A DNA stretch of 39,841 nucleotides from Phycisphaerae bacterium (GCA_012729395.1 JAAYDF010000204.1:1-39841); one strand, 5' to 3'; counted from the first letter of the stretch, positions 1-8,935 are shown. The notes: generated from the sequence alone by a model not told the origin. Numbers and translations: made by a program.

Positions 1-28
1 CGGTTCACCCCCACGGACGTGGGGAACA
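1..28 (-). CRISPR. First visible repeat of a type I-E CRISPR array (array continues left of the window)
   Basis: Read on the minus strand, this 28-base unit has the usual I-E repeat plan: a TGTTCCCC start, a CCCCAC/GTGGGG hairpin with a GTCC loop, and a GTGAACCG end. It sits directly beyond cas2 in the cas transcription direction, so it is most likely the leader-proximal repeat, with spacers lying left of base 1. Only one unit is visible, so repeat length (28 or 29) and array size cannot be judged. The Cas6e gene in the adjacent operon would be expected to cut at the base of this hairpin. Confidence 0.85.
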
Positions 29-37
29 TACTGGATA

Positions 38-319
38 TTACCGTGTTTTCGGGGTTTTTGGCAAGATCAGACCGTCGAAGTCCACCATGATCTTGCTGGT
101 TTCGCCGCAGGTGTGCACCTGGAAGCCCTGTTCGCTGTTGTCGGAGTGGATCAGGACGGCTGCCCCGCCCTTGGTGGATTTGACCACCCGCTGCCAGAGC
201 AGTTGTCGGACGCGGGCCGAGATTCGGCCGACGAACACGCCGGTCTTCGGCTGGATCAGCCACCGGGTCAGTTCACCCCGAAGAGACGGTGGAACCCGTT
301 CCAGAATCATCACGGTCAT
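38..319 (-). CDS. cas2: CRISPR-associated endoribonuclease-fold protein Cas2 (type I-E)
   Basis: This 93-residue protein is the usual length for the I-E (CasCT1978) branch of Cas2, the dimeric scaffold that bridges two Cas1 dimers in the spacer-integration complex. The N-terminal MTVMILERVPPSLRGELTR stretch and the C-terminal VDFDGL strand match that family. The start overlaps the end of cas1 by 47 bases, which implies translational coupling. The stop is 9 bases from the first CRISPR repeat, leaving no room for a separate leader. A second in-frame ATG three codons in (start at 310) is possible. The assignment is firm from length, motifs and position. Confidence 0.95.
   Translation of the reverse strand: MTVMILERVPPSLRGELTRWLIQPKTGVFVGRISARVRQLLWQRVVKSTKGGAAVLIHSDNSEQGFQVHTCGETSKIMVDFDGLILPKTPKTR
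61..96. repeat. Perfect 9-bp inverted repeat inside the 3' end of cas2
   Basis: GCAAGATCA (61-69) and TGATCTTGC (88-96) are exact reverse complements separated by 18 bases. They lie 33-68 bases from the edge of the first CRISPR repeat, where a leader would normally be. This could be a protein-binding or structural element used in spacer acquisition, or chance within coding sequence. Confidence 0.6.
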
Positions 320-1295
320 GGGCGGCCTCCTTGTCCGGGGCGGGAAGATCGGTGGACCTGAACTTCAGGATGGTGCCGATCGGCGTGTCGGCGGAGAACT
401 CCTCGGGGTCCCACAGGCCGGCGGGTTTGGCTTCGTCATCGGCGAATTCATCTTCACCGGCCTGGACCTCTTCGACATCGAGCACCCGGTGGACATCGGG
501 CAGAATGCGTTCGATCAGCCGGTCCTGGTGGAACCGGTCGCGGCAAGCCAGCCTGACCCGGCGTTCAAGCTGCTCATCGCCTTCGGCGGCCATCCGAAAG
601 GCCAGGGGAATGGTCAGTTCGGCCTTGTAGAGGTCGGCGACGTCGTAGACGAACGAAAGCTGTTTGCCGGTGTGGATGAACCCCAAGGCCGGGGAGTAGC
701 CGCCGGACAAGATGGCGGCGTGCACAAGCCCGTAAAGACACGAATTGGCGGCGGAGAGGGCACGGTTGACCGGGTCGGCGGCGTTCCACTGCTCCCGATG
801 GTAGGACCGGCCCTGCCACTCGATTCCGGCGGCTTTGCCCGCCTCGGCATAGGCCTGGCGAACGCGGATGCCCTCCTTGCCGCGTAACTGGCGAAGGGTC
901 AGGTTCGGGTCCACCGGCTCATCAAACCGCAGGCAGTACATCCGGACCACGACCTGCAGGCGGGTCCGCTCATCGCTGACCAGCCGGGCTTGACGGATCA
1001 GATTGCGGCTGTGTCTGGCCCCGCCAAGGCCTTGGGCGTAGAACCGAACGCCGTACTCGCCGGACCAGACGGCCAGGCAGTTGTTATCGGCCAACGTCTG
1101 GATGGCGGCGTGAGTGATCTTGGTGCCGGGTCCAAGAAGCAGTAAGGCCAGGGACGCGGCGGGGACCTGGGTGGTGCCTTCGGCGTCGTGGACGGCGATG
1201 GCCTTCTCGTCCCGGTCGATGACCGCGTGTTCGACGTAGAGGTAGCCGAGTTTGTCGGCGAACTTCGGCAGTTCGTGCAGGTTCCGCATGCCCAT
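273..1295 (-). CDS. cas1: CRISPR integrase Cas1 (type I-E)
   Basis: Cas1 is the catalytic subunit that inserts new spacers at the first repeat. This 340-residue protein lines up with E. coli Cas1 almost without gaps. Its metal ligands fall at the same numbers: Glu141 (LRGKEGIRVR), His208 (GFIHTGK) and Asp221 (FVYDVADLYK). The C-terminal tail of about 45 residues is longer than in E. coli and acidic (EVQAGEDEFADDEA). It lies between cas6e and cas2 in the operon, overlaps cas2 by 47 bases, and follows a G-rich ribosome-binding site. A second ATG two codons downstream (1289) is an alternative start. It appears intact and catalytically complete. Confidence 0.96.
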   Translation of the reverse strand: MGMRNLHELPKFADKLGYLYVEHAVIDRDEKAIAVHDAEGTTQVPAASLALLLLGPGTKITHAAIQTLADNNCLAVWSGEYGVRFYAQGLGGARHSRNLIRQARLVSDERTRLQVVVRMYCLRFDEPVDPNLTLRQLRGKEGIRVRQAYAEAGKAAGIEWQGRSYHREQWNAADPVNRALSAANSCLYGLVHAAILSGGYSPALGFIHTGKQLSFVYDVADLYKAELTIPLAFRMAAEGDEQLERRVRLACRDRFHQDRLIERILPDVHRVLDVEEVQAGEDEFADDEAKPAGLWDPEEFSADTPIGTILKFRSTDLPAPDKEAAHDRDDSGTGSTVSSG

Positions 1296-1361
1296 GCCCC
1301 CAAAATGCTATGAACTTGCCAAAGAACCTATCGGCCAGTTGCGGGGGCCGAATGAGTTGGG

Positions 1362-1970
1362 TCAGGCCGGGGCCAGGCTCAGTAGCCCGAAGCCGAAGGC
1401 CTTGGCCGGACCAATCCCGGCGGCGATGGCGGCGGTGAGCTTCTCGGGGTCGATGACCTGTAAGACGCCCTCGAAGTCCACCGACTGGTGGGTCTGGCTG
1501 GCGGCCTGGTCGCCAGTGCCCTTGCGATACTGGACGCGGGCGGCCCGCGTGCTGTGGAAACGGATCGGGGCAAAGCCGCAGGGTTTGGCCTTGCGGATCA
1601 ACCAGTCGCGATGGTCCTCGTCCCGCATCAGGCCCAGACGCTTACCGTCCCGCTTGACCGTGGCGTTGGCCCGCAGCCGAAAGCGAAGCTTCTGACCGGG
1701 CCGCAGGTCCAGATTATAGCCCTTGGGTCCCTGCACCGAGGCGTAGCCTTCCGGCAGACCATCAAAGTCGGGCTGTTTTTCCGATTGGACCAGTACCACC
1801 GGCGGTTCATCGTCGCGGGTCGGCTCAACGCGGAACAGCACGCGCCCCGGTCCGCCCTCGGCCCGATCGGGGAAGGCCCGCATGATCGTCCGGTGCATCT
1901 CGTAGGTGTTGGCCAGGTCGCGTCGGGCATCGCGGTGGCGGGTGTTCAAGGTCAACTTGGTCAGGTACAT
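1362..1970 (-). CDS. cas6e: CRISPR RNA endoribonuclease Cas6e (Cse3/CasE)
   Basis: The 202-residue product is the normal size for Cas6e, which cuts the pre-crRNA at the repeat hairpin and stays on the crRNA 3' end in Cascade. Starting at MYLTKLTLN places a histidine at position 26 (NTYEMHR), the position of the catalytic His in the Thermus enzyme, with Tyr23 next to it. The C-terminal glycine-rich loop GIGPAKAFGFGLL is the standard Cas6 signature. The frame is open 22 codons further upstream, but the family N-terminus and the 10-base overlap with cas5 support the start at 1970. Confidence 0.95.
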   Translation of the reverse strand: MYLTKLTLNTRHRDARRDLANTYEMHRTIMRAFPDRAEGGPGRVLFRVEPTRDDEPPVVLVQSEKQPDFDGLPEGYASVQGPKGYNLDLRPGQKLRFRLRANATVKRDGKRLGLMRDEDHRDWLIRKAKPCGFAPIRFHSTRAARVQYRKGTGDQAASQTHQSVDFEGVLQVIDPEKLTAAIAAGIGPAKAFGFGLLSLAPA

Positions 1971-2650
1971 GGGCAGGCCTCCTGCGAAACCGGCGGCTCG
2001 ATGAAGTCCATCCGCACGTGCCGGACGGTGAAACACCGGTCGGCAAACGACAGCGGCACGTCATGGCGGACCTCGCCGCTTTCGGGGTCGGTCTCAAGCA
2101 CCAGGCGCAAGCGCTCGGGCTTGTGGCGGCGAGGTGGTTGCCACGGATGACTGACCAGAGCCGGCACCAGGGTTTCATCGGGGCGTAGACCGTCGGGCAG
2201 CCAGACGGGCATGCCGGGTACGAACGACTTACGGCCCAGGTACAGCGGCCAGACCGGGGATCGCAGGGCCTGGTGCAGTTCCTGGAGCAAGGCCGGGTCG
2301 CCGGCCAATCCGACCAGGAAGTCGGCATCGGCCAGGAAGTAGCGGCGCGAGACGACGGTATCGCCGGCCTTACCGTCGGCCTTGACGACCCCGTAGGGTT
2401 GACCGCCTTGGCGGGAGCCGCCGGCGGTATGGAAGTCGCAGGCGATCTGGCCTTCGTGATCGACCCGAACGGCCATCTCCAGGGCGGCCAGGTCAGCCAC
2501 CGGCTGGTGCCGAGGGCGACCCAGGGCGGCGCAGAGCAGGCCGACTACCCCGCTCTTGGATGGTTCCAGACCGGTGTCCCGGTGCGAGAAGCGACTCTGG
2601 GTTCCCCAGCTTTGCATCGGACCGGACAGACGCAGCAAAAGGACGCTCAT
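1961..2650 (-). CDS. cas5e: Cascade subunit Cas5e (CasD)
   Basis: This 229-residue protein begins MSVLLLRLSGPMQSWG, the typical N-terminus of I-E Cas5, which caps the 5' handle of the crRNA and anchors Cse1 in Cascade. The motif SGVVGLLCAALGRPR near residue 33 is also characteristic. The ATG overlaps the cas7 stop as ATGA, so I prefer the start at 2650 over the longer open frame to 2749. The 3' end overlaps the cas6e start by 10 bases. Assignment rests on N-terminal signature, size and operon position. Confidence 0.94.
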   Translation of the reverse strand: MSVLLLRLSGPMQSWGTQSRFSHRDTGLEPSKSGVVGLLCAALGRPRHQPVADLAALEMAVRVDHEGQIACDFHTAGGSRQGGQPYGVVKADGKAGDTVVSRRYFLADADFLVGLAGDPALLQELHQALRSPVWPLYLGRKSFVPGMPVWLPDGLRPDETLVPALVSHPWQPPRRHKPERLRLVLETDPESGEVRHDVPLSFADRCFTVRHVRMDFIEPPVSQEACPCT

Positions 2651-3876
2651 GATCGTGCTCCGTCCTTGGTGAACGCGAGCGTCGCCATCACTTTTTCGAC
2701 CAACTGGTCGATGGTGCCAACTTGTTGATCCTTGAGGGCTGAAAGACAACCGCGATCCTTGACGTCTGTGCCCACTTCGTCGAGGACAAACGCGGGGCGG
2801 GCCTTGACCGCGCCGTCACCAAACCCTTTGGCCAGTTTGCCCCAGTGGTTATCCAATCGCTGGATGGACAGTTTCACCAGGTCGTCGTTGCCTCTGGGTT
2901 GGACGGGTTGGACGAAGGCGTTGGCCAGCGACCAGAGGCCGGTATCCCGCACCACGGCCAGGACGAACGATGGAGGATTGTGGGCGGCCATGCTGTTCTG
3001 TTTGCCGGTGGGAATGGCGGCGACCGACGCCCGAAGGAACGCCTCAACCGTTTTGCGGGCCAGCGCCTCGTCGCCCTGGAGGTTTCTGGGGTCGATCAAC
3101 TGGTCCAGGTCGATGTTGGCGTAACGGTAGAAGCAGGCGGAGTTGAACTCGACGGTGCCGATCATGTCCGCCCCGGCGGTGTCCTCGGGCTTCAGATCAT
3201 CGACGGCGGTGTAGTAGTCCATCTCCACGCTGACCTTGTTGGTCGAGATGGCATGGGCGACCTGGCAGGCGGCGTCGATATTCCGTTCGGGCAGGTCGGC
3301 CAGCATCCGGCCAAAGAGGGCCAGATCGCAGGCCTTGCCGCCATCCAACAGCTTGTCCACCGCCTCGCGGACCTCCTCGGGTACCGTTCCCTTGGCCGCT
3401 GCCTTCTGCTGTTTGGCCGACTTCTTCTTGGCCGCTGCGTTTTCCGGGTCCTCGGGCTTTGCCGCATTGACGGCGGCCTCCAGGGCATCCCAGTGTTTCT
3501 GCACCACCTGGACCAAGCCGGCGATCTCGTTTTCGCCCATGAACAGCAGGTACTGGGTCTTGCCGTCATCACCGACCTTCAGGCTGACCCCGGCCAGTGC
3601 GGCGGTGACCAGCTTCTTGGCCGTCTCAAGGTCCTTGCCCGACTCGGCCAGCCGCCGGGCGACCTCCTCGACCAGCCGCTTGGAGCGATGGGCCAGTTCC
3701 TCACCGCTGAGCAGACCGTCCTGACCGAACTGGCGGCGGATTGCCCGCTTGATGCACTGGCTGGAGATGCGGGCACGGCGGTAGCCGCCGAATTCGCAGT
3801 CCTTGGGGCTGTTGGTGTCGTCCCGGTTCAGGCACGACGGGGCGAAGTTCTGAAGCAGATGGAGTTCGACGAACAT
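2647..3876 (-). CDS. cas7e: Cascade backbone subunit Cas7e (Cse4/CasC)
   Basis: Cas7e forms the six-subunit backbone that coats the crRNA spacer. The start MFVELHLLQNFAPSCLNRDD and the stretch RRARISSQCIKRAIR (33-47) are classic family signatures. At 409 residues it is longer than the E. coli protein (about 363). The extra length includes an Ala/Lys-rich, probably disordered insertion at about residues 138-168 (AAAKKKSAKQQKAAAKG). A strong AAGGAG site lies before the start. It is separated from cse2 by 30 bases and overlaps cas5 by 4 bases. Confidence 0.95.
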   Translation of the reverse strand: MFVELHLLQNFAPSCLNRDDTNSPKDCEFGGYRRARISSQCIKRAIRRQFGQDGLLSGEELAHRSKRLVEEVARRLAESGKDLETAKKLVTAALAGVSLKVGDDGKTQYLLFMGENEIAGLVQVVQKHWDALEAAVNAAKPEDPENAAAKKKSAKQQKAAAKGTVPEEVREAVDKLLDGGKACDLALFGRMLADLPERNIDAACQVAHAISTNKVSVEMDYYTAVDDLKPEDTAGADMIGTVEFNSACFYRYANIDLDQLIDPRNLQGDEALARKTVEAFLRASVAAIPTGKQNSMAAHNPPSFVLAVVRDTGLWSLANAFVQPVQPRGNDDLVKLSIQRLDNHWGKLAKGFGDGAVKARPAFVLDEVGTDVKDRGCLSALKDQQVGTIDQLVEKVMATLAFTKDGARS

Positions 3877-3906
3877 GGAAGTTCTCCTTTTTCAGGGGTT
3901 GATGGT

Positions 3907-4434
3907 TCACTCGGTTCCCGCCGTCGGGACCTGCTCGGGGTGTTCGGCGTTGGCCCAGAAGTCCCGTGCCCAGTGGCGTTGCACGAAGCGGGTGGGATGA
4001 TCCCAGTACTGCAGATCGTAGAGCAGCCGACGCCAGTCGATGGGGATGTCCTTGGACTTCAGCAGCGTGACCGCGTGACGAAGCCGCCCCGGCAGGTCCT
4101 CCTGATCGCTGTCGAGCAGGACCGCGAAACGCCGTTCGGCCCCGTCACCGCCGCTATCGTCCTTGAGCCGCCGAAAGGACGCCCCCAGGTTCCCCTGGCC
4201 CCCGGCCTCCGGATGGATTGCGAACAGCGAGGCGGTGAGTGCACAATCATTCCACCGCCTTGTGAATTCCGGTTCAGGAAGAGAAGGAAGGCGACTGCAC
4301 ACCCAGCCATCGCGCTCGGGACAGAAACCCACGGGCTTGCCCAGCCCGCGACGCAGCCGGGCCAGCGTCGCCCGGTCGTCCTCATGATGCAGTCGTTCCA
4401 GATCGCCGATGAAGCGGTCTTCAAGTTTGCCCAT
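3907..4434 (-). CDS. cse2: Cascade small subunit Cse2 (CasB, Cas11e)
   Basis: This 175-residue, mainly helical, Arg-rich protein fits Cse2, which dimerises along the belly of Cascade and stabilises the R-loop. Supporting features are the segment ATLARLRRGLGKP near residue 22, typical of the family's basic patch, and the C-terminal DWRRLLYDLQYWDHP helix. The position between cse1 and cas7 is the standard one. The start has AAGGAG upstream and overlaps the cse1 end by 14 bases, suggesting coupled translation. Confidence 0.93.
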   Translation of the reverse strand: MGKLEDRFIGDLERLHHEDDRATLARLRRGLGKPVGFCPERDGWVCSRLPSLPEPEFTRRWNDCALTASLFAIHPEAGGQGNLGASFRRLKDDSGGDGAERRFAVLLDSDQEDLPGRLRHAVTLLKSKDIPIDWRRLLYDLQYWDHPTRFVQRHWARDFWANAEHPEQVPTAGTE

Positions 4435-5989
4435 GCTGATGCTCCTTGAATGTTTTGCTCAGGTGGTTCAGTCCCATCTCCAGGGTCTGTCGGCCCATCG
4501 CCACCGCCCGTACGAAACGCGACGAGCTATCCATCAGATCGATGCTGTGGTCGTACGCGGCCCTGGCGCTCGGAACGACCGTCCCCAACACCCACTGGGC
4601 CAGGGCGTGCTGAGTGTCCGCGCCCGTTTCGGCCAGATCGACCAGGAACCGGTGGAATGGCACCTCCAGCCGGGACCAGTAAAGCCGGGACGGGGCGATC
4701 GCATCGGCCTTGGCGGTGATGGCATCACGGTCCTTTTTCCCCAGACTTCCGTCCTCGGTCGTTGGTTTGAGGGTTTCCCTGGCCGTCCGCCAAGCCGCCT
4801 TCTCCAGCGACTCGGCGGCATCCTGTGCCCGTTGCAGGGCAATGGCCAGGGTTTCGACCAGTTCACCGTGCGCCAGATAGGTCAAGGGCAATGGCATGCG
4901 CTCGTGACGGAAGAGCAGAAGGCTGGTGGCTTTGCCGGGTTGGGTGGCCGCACCAAAGACGTCCAGCGCCCACTGTCTGCCGGGAGGCAGTATGCCATCG
5001 GCGATGGCCCTGGCCATCCAGTTGAGGGCGGCAACGGGTCGGTCACTGTCGTGGGCCAACGCCAGCAGGGCGGCTGAATCCCGCCATACCGCCCGCTCGG
5101 CATCCAGCCCCATCACAAGCCAACCCAGTTTCTCGTGCCGGCGGTAGGGCTTCATAGGGTCCGTTTCATCCGCCACCTTCCGGCCCTGGGCGAAGTGGAT
5201 TTGGCGAATCAACCGTCCGTCGCCGTCTTGCGGCAGGATCAGCAGCAGACGACGCGACTGGGCGGTGTAGAGATCGAGGCGACCGGTCACGTGGCCAAGG
5301 CCGATGGCCACTTCGGGATCATCCCTTTCCCAAACGGGCAGATCGTCGTCGGCTGTCTCGGTGGCGGTCAGGTTACACATGAGCGTTTGGAACAGGTTTT
5401 CGCCTCGCACCAGCAGGATCAGCCCCCGTGCCAGGGTGCTGTCTTGACGATTGCCGGTTTTGGTCGGACGCCCATTGATAACGACATCCGGGCTGACCCC
5501 AAGACCCAACGCAAATGCCTGCCGGTAGATCAGCCCTCGGGCCGTCGCCGCGAAATCCAAGGGCAATGGCGGATCGTTGACGGTGTGGTCGAAGAGCGTG
5601 GCGTTGTTGTTGCAGGCGTAGTGGTCGAACAATGCCGCCGCCGGCAGCGGGTCTTTGGTGACCATGTTCCCCGTCTGATAAAAGGGGTGTTGCGGATTGA
5701 AAAGGTCGAACCGGTCGTGCCAACGCTCGAAGTATCCGTTCAGGGTCGAAGTGTCGAATTGCCCCGCCGTCCACAGCCGCTTCCACTCCTTGAGGCTTGT
5801 GGGACCAAAGTTGCGATGCAGGATCGCCAGCAACAGCCGGTGCAGGGCAATTGTCACCAGGGGGGATTCGTCGCGGACCTCGCGGATTTCCGGGGCGCGG
5901 GTCAACACGTCCCGCAGACCCCAGTCCCGCTGGGTGCCGTCGGCCATCAGGCAGGGAATGAAGGGCTCATCGATCAGGTTGAAGTTCAT
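4421..5989 (-). CDS. cse1: Cascade large subunit Cse1 (CasA, Cas8e)
   Basis: Cse1 recognises the PAM, opens the target DNA and recruits Cas3. The 522-residue product starts MNFNLIDEPFIPCLMADG, the typical family opening, and has the family segment FDLFNPQHPFYQTG near residue 95. The start at 5989 is preceded by GGAAAGGA and overlaps the cas3 3' end by 23 bases. An upstream in-frame GTG (6004) exists but lacks a similar site. The length is close to that of the E. coli protein and nothing looks truncated. Confidence 0.95.
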   Translation of the reverse strand: MNFNLIDEPFIPCLMADGTQRDWGLRDVLTRAPEIREVRDESPLVTIALHRLLLAILHRNFGPTSLKEWKRLWTAGQFDTSTLNGYFERWHDRFDLFNPQHPFYQTGNMVTKDPLPAAALFDHYACNNNATLFDHTVNDPPLPLDFAATARGLIYRQAFALGLGVSPDVVINGRPTKTGNRQDSTLARGLILLVRGENLFQTLMCNLTATETADDDLPVWERDDPEVAIGLGHVTGRLDLYTAQSRRLLLILPQDGDGRLIRQIHFAQGRKVADETDPMKPYRRHEKLGWLVMGLDAERAVWRDSAALLALAHDSDRPVAALNWMARAIADGILPPGRQWALDVFGAATQPGKATSLLLFRHERMPLPLTYLAHGELVETLAIALQRAQDAAESLEKAAWRTARETLKPTTEDGSLGKKDRDAITAKADAIAPSRLYWSRLEVPFHRFLVDLAETGADTQHALAQWVLGTVVPSARAAYDHSIDLMDSSSRFVRAVAMGRQTLEMGLNHLSKTFKEHQHGQT

Positions 5990-8723
5990 CGGCGTCCTTT
6001 CCACAATGGGTCTTTTCGATCATGACCCCCAGGTCCGAATGCACCACCAGCCGGTAATTCCCGAAGCAGGCGGTCCCCGCCGCGTCCAGCAGCACGGGCC
6101 GATGGAACCGTAGCAGGGCCGATTTCTGCCAGGCCGGGGGCGGGGATTGGGCCACAAAGTGTTTCACGCACGCCGGGTGGGTCAGGGTAACCGCATTCTG
6201 CAACAGCCGCTTGGCCTGGGGCAGGCTTGGCGGTTGGTCCAAGTCCGTCGGTTCGTTCCCTTCGAAATCCAGACACACCTGGTCCAAGACCTGGTAAAGA
6301 CAGATCAGCGTCACCGACGGCTCGGTCAGCCGGGTGGCGGCCTGCAGGCTGTGGTGCGTTTCCGGATTGTCCTCTTCCAATTGACCGCAAAAGTCCTGAA
6401 GAATGTCGTCCTCACAGGTCGGCGAACGTAGCACCAGACAGTCCGCCTGATGGCGGTGGTCGCGGTCCTGTTGACGCATCGCCGCCAGGCTCTCCTGCAG
6501 CGCCTCCTGCCAAGAGGGCGGGACATCGACTGCGGAGTCTGGGTTATAGACCGCCTCCACCAGCGGTTCCAGGTCGTCCGGTAAACGGATCGAAGACCGG
6601 TCCAAGAGGGCCAACTGGGACCGCAGCAGGATGTACTGGGCGTAGACATATTTACTTGGACCGAAATCCGGTATACCGTCTTTGTTCTCGTCGGGTCGCA
6701 GCAACCACAACCGGGGACGGATCAGCCGCTCGGGGCGGGTCCGCCGATGGCGATGGAGTCGGCCTGCCCGCTGGAGGACCAGGTCCACCGGGGCTAGATC
6801 GCTGACCATCAGATCGAAATCCAGGTCGAGACTCTGTTCGATCACTTGGGTGGCCACCAGAACCGCTGCCCTGGGTCGGCTGGCTTCGCCGGGTTTGCCG
6901 TAGCGGTGGAGGACACGTTCTTCGATCTGGTCGCGCCGACCGAAGGGGAAGCGGGCGTGGAACAATTCAACCTCGATGCCGCAATCGCCCAGCGCCTTCT
7001 GCAACCGAAGGTACGTTTCTTGGGCGGCGTTGACGGTGTTGTGGATGACCGCTGCACAACCGCCATCGGCCAAAGCGATTCGCAGACGTTCAGGCAAGTC
7101 GTCACCCTTTGTCCATTCCAAGTTCAGTTCCATCCGTCGATCCTCCGCAATGGCTATCGGCAGGCTCTGGACCGCACCATCCCGCACGATGGTCATCCGT
7201 GGGTACTGGGCCTCGGTGACGTTGAGCGGGTTGCCGACAAACGTCTCCAGCAATCGACGGCGTCTGGTCGCTGGCAGCGTGGCGCTGAGCAGGATCACCG
7301 AACAGCCCAATGCGGCCAGCCACTCCAGCAGCCGCTCCAGGATCGTGGACATGTAGGTGTCGTAGGCGTGCACCTCATCGAGGATTACCGTCTTGCCGGC
7401 CAGACCGAAGAGACGCACAAAGACATGCTTGGTCTGCAGAACGGCCAGGAGCACCTGGTCGATTGTCCCGACCCCGAACGGGGCGAGCAGGGCCTGCTTT
7501 TTGTTCTGGGCGAACCACGATTCGGCCACCACCGCCGCCGCCACCGCGCCCGGTTCGTCGTCATACAGTGCGGCCAGTCGCATGGCCTCGTACCGGTCCG
7601 AGAGCATGGCATGGCCGTGGAGAAGATGCAGGTTGATCCGTTCGGACGGGTAACGGCCCGACAGGAAGGTCTGGACCCGCTGGAACATCTGATTGCTGGT
7701 GGCCAGGGTCGGTAGGGCCACGTAAAGCCCCTTTTGTTCTGCTGCGTGGGTCCAGTGGTCAGCCAGGAACAGGGCGGCTTCGGTCTTGCCCTCGCCCATT
7801 GGGGCCTCGATCAGCACCAGGCCCGGACCGTCCAGCGTGGCCGCTTGGGCTGCGGCCAGGTCCTGAAGCGGGCGGGGTTCGGCGATCCGGGGGAACAACT
7901 CGGCGAAGGACAGCGGCTCAGAGGCCTCGGGTTGCCACCCGACCCAGCCCAACGTCTCCAGTGCGTCCTTGGCCCGATCAGCCGCCTGGTCGGGATAGCT
8001 TACCGGGTCCCACGTCTCCCCAACGGCCGGGAAAAAGTCGGTGTTGGAGGCGATCCAGTCGGCTACCGCCGTCAGCCCGGCCAGGAACATCAGTGAAGCA
8101 TGGTCATTTTCCGGCGGGTCGTTCGCCGCTGGCAACTCGACCACGCCGACCGCTTGGGCCAGGAGTCGCAGGACCTGCCGACGTACCGCCATCCAGGCCG
8201 AATTGCCCAGAGTACTGCTGGCCAATCGATCCACGTCGATGGTCTGTGGGAATAGGCCGTGGTGACCACCCACCGTGGTGGCCAATCGGCGGGCCAGGGC
8301 GGAGGTGACTGGCGGGGCGATCTGCGGATCACAGAGCAGGTCTTGCAGCACCCGACAACTGACCTGGCCATGACGGGCCTTCGAACCGACAGGGAAATCG
8401 AAGCCGATCTCTTGCAGGGACCGGGCGGCCTGGGGCCGCATGGCCTGGAATACCGGACAGGCCTTGCCCAGGTCGTGCGAGCCAGCCCAGAAGGCGGTCC
8501 ATAATTGTGCCCGCTGATCGGTCAGACCCAAGGCGGCGGCTACACGATGGCGGCAGGGTTCACGTAACACCTTGGTCCACAGTTGCCCGGCCACCGCCGC
8601 CGTATCGATCAGGTGGCACAGGAGCGGGTGAAAGGTCTGGTCATTTTTCGGATCGGACTTGGCCCATAGGATATGCAACGCCGAAGGGACGCTTTGACCG
8701 GAGTGAGCACTCCAGCGGTTCAT
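5967..8723 (-). CDS. cas3: CRISPR effector helicase-nuclease Cas3 (type I-E, HD plus SF2 helicase)
   Basis: This 918-residue protein holds both catalytic modules in one chain, as expected for I-E. The N-terminal HD nuclease has His residues at about 32 and 37, the GSHDLGK motif at about 82-87 and HH at about 154. The SF2 helicase has Walker A APMGEGKT (K at about 313), the DEVH box at about 449-452, SATLP at about 480 and QRAGRLHRH as motif VI. The enzyme unwinds and degrades DNA marked by Cascade. I chose the ATG at 8723; an in-frame GTG at 8777 would add 18 residues. It is the first gene of the operon and appears intact. Confidence 0.95.
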   Translation of the reverse strand: MNRWSAHSGQSVPSALHILWAKSDPKNDQTFHPLLCHLIDTAAVAGQLWTKVLREPCRHRVAAALGLTDQRAQLWTAFWAGSHDLGKACPVFQAMRPQAARSLQEIGFDFPVGSKARHGQVSCRVLQDLLCDPQIAPPVTSALARRLATTVGGHHGLFPQTIDVDRLASSTLGNSAWMAVRRQVLRLLAQAVGVVELPAANDPPENDHASLMFLAGLTAVADWIASNTDFFPAVGETWDPVSYPDQAADRAKDALETLGWVGWQPEASEPLSFAELFPRIAEPRPLQDLAAAQAATLDGPGLVLIEAPMGEGKTEAALFLADHWTHAAEQKGLYVALPTLATSNQMFQRVQTFLSGRYPSERINLHLLHGHAMLSDRYEAMRLAALYDDEPGAVAAAVVAESWFAQNKKQALLAPFGVGTIDQVLLAVLQTKHVFVRLFGLAGKTVILDEVHAYDTYMSTILERLLEWLAALGCSVILLSATLPATRRRRLLETFVGNPLNVTEAQYPRMTIVRDGAVQSLPIAIAEDRRMELNLEWTKGDDLPERLRIALADGGCAAVIHNTVNAAQETYLRLQKALGDCGIEVELFHARFPFGRRDQIEERVLHRYGKPGEASRPRAAVLVATQVIEQSLDLDFDLMVSDLAPVDLVLQRAGRLHRHRRTRPERLIRPRLWLLRPDENKDGIPDFGPSKYVYAQYILLRSQLALLDRSSIRLPDDLEPLVEAVYNPDSAVDVPPSWQEALQESLAAMRQQDRDHRHQADCLVLRSPTCEDDILQDFCGQLEEDNPETHHSLQAATRLTEPSVTLICLYQVLDQVCLDFEGNEPTDLDQPPSLPQAKRLLQNAVTLTHPACVKHFVAQSPPPAWQKSALLRFHRPVLLDAAGTACFGNYRLVVHSDLGVMIEKTHCGKDADELQPDR

Positions 8724-8905
8724 CTGCTGACCGCATCTTGCTTCCACTGCGTCGGAACTGTCGCCAGCCACGCCCACGGCACTCCCACCACCGCCTGATG
8801 TTTTTTGTGCGACCCGCCGCCAACTCTGGGAACTGCGGGTCCTGCCGATCCGCTTACCGTCACCGGGATGGCCACTTCTCGCCCCGTACCCGACCGGTGA
8901 GGGTC

Positions 8906-8935
8906 AGTATACACCGGGAAGCCGGGGTGGATCAA
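8906..8935 (-). promoter_or_regulatory. Candidate sigma-70 promoter for the cas operon
   Basis: On the minus strand TTGATC (8935-8930) and TATACT (8911-8906) are separated by 18 bases, a good housekeeping-type promoter. Transcription would begin near 8899 and leave about 175 bases of untranslated leader before the cas3 ATG. The -35 element overlaps the last codons of the upstream xre gene. The 8724-8931 stretch holds no other gene that I can see. Confidence 0.5.

Noticed and set aside
700-730. Cas1 seems to have His (residue 192) where E. coli Cas1 has Glu in CLYGVTEAAIL
   Set aside because: Counting residues shows the catalytic Glu141 is in the LRGKEG motif, which is conserved here together with His208 and Asp221; the other Glu is not the metal ligand.
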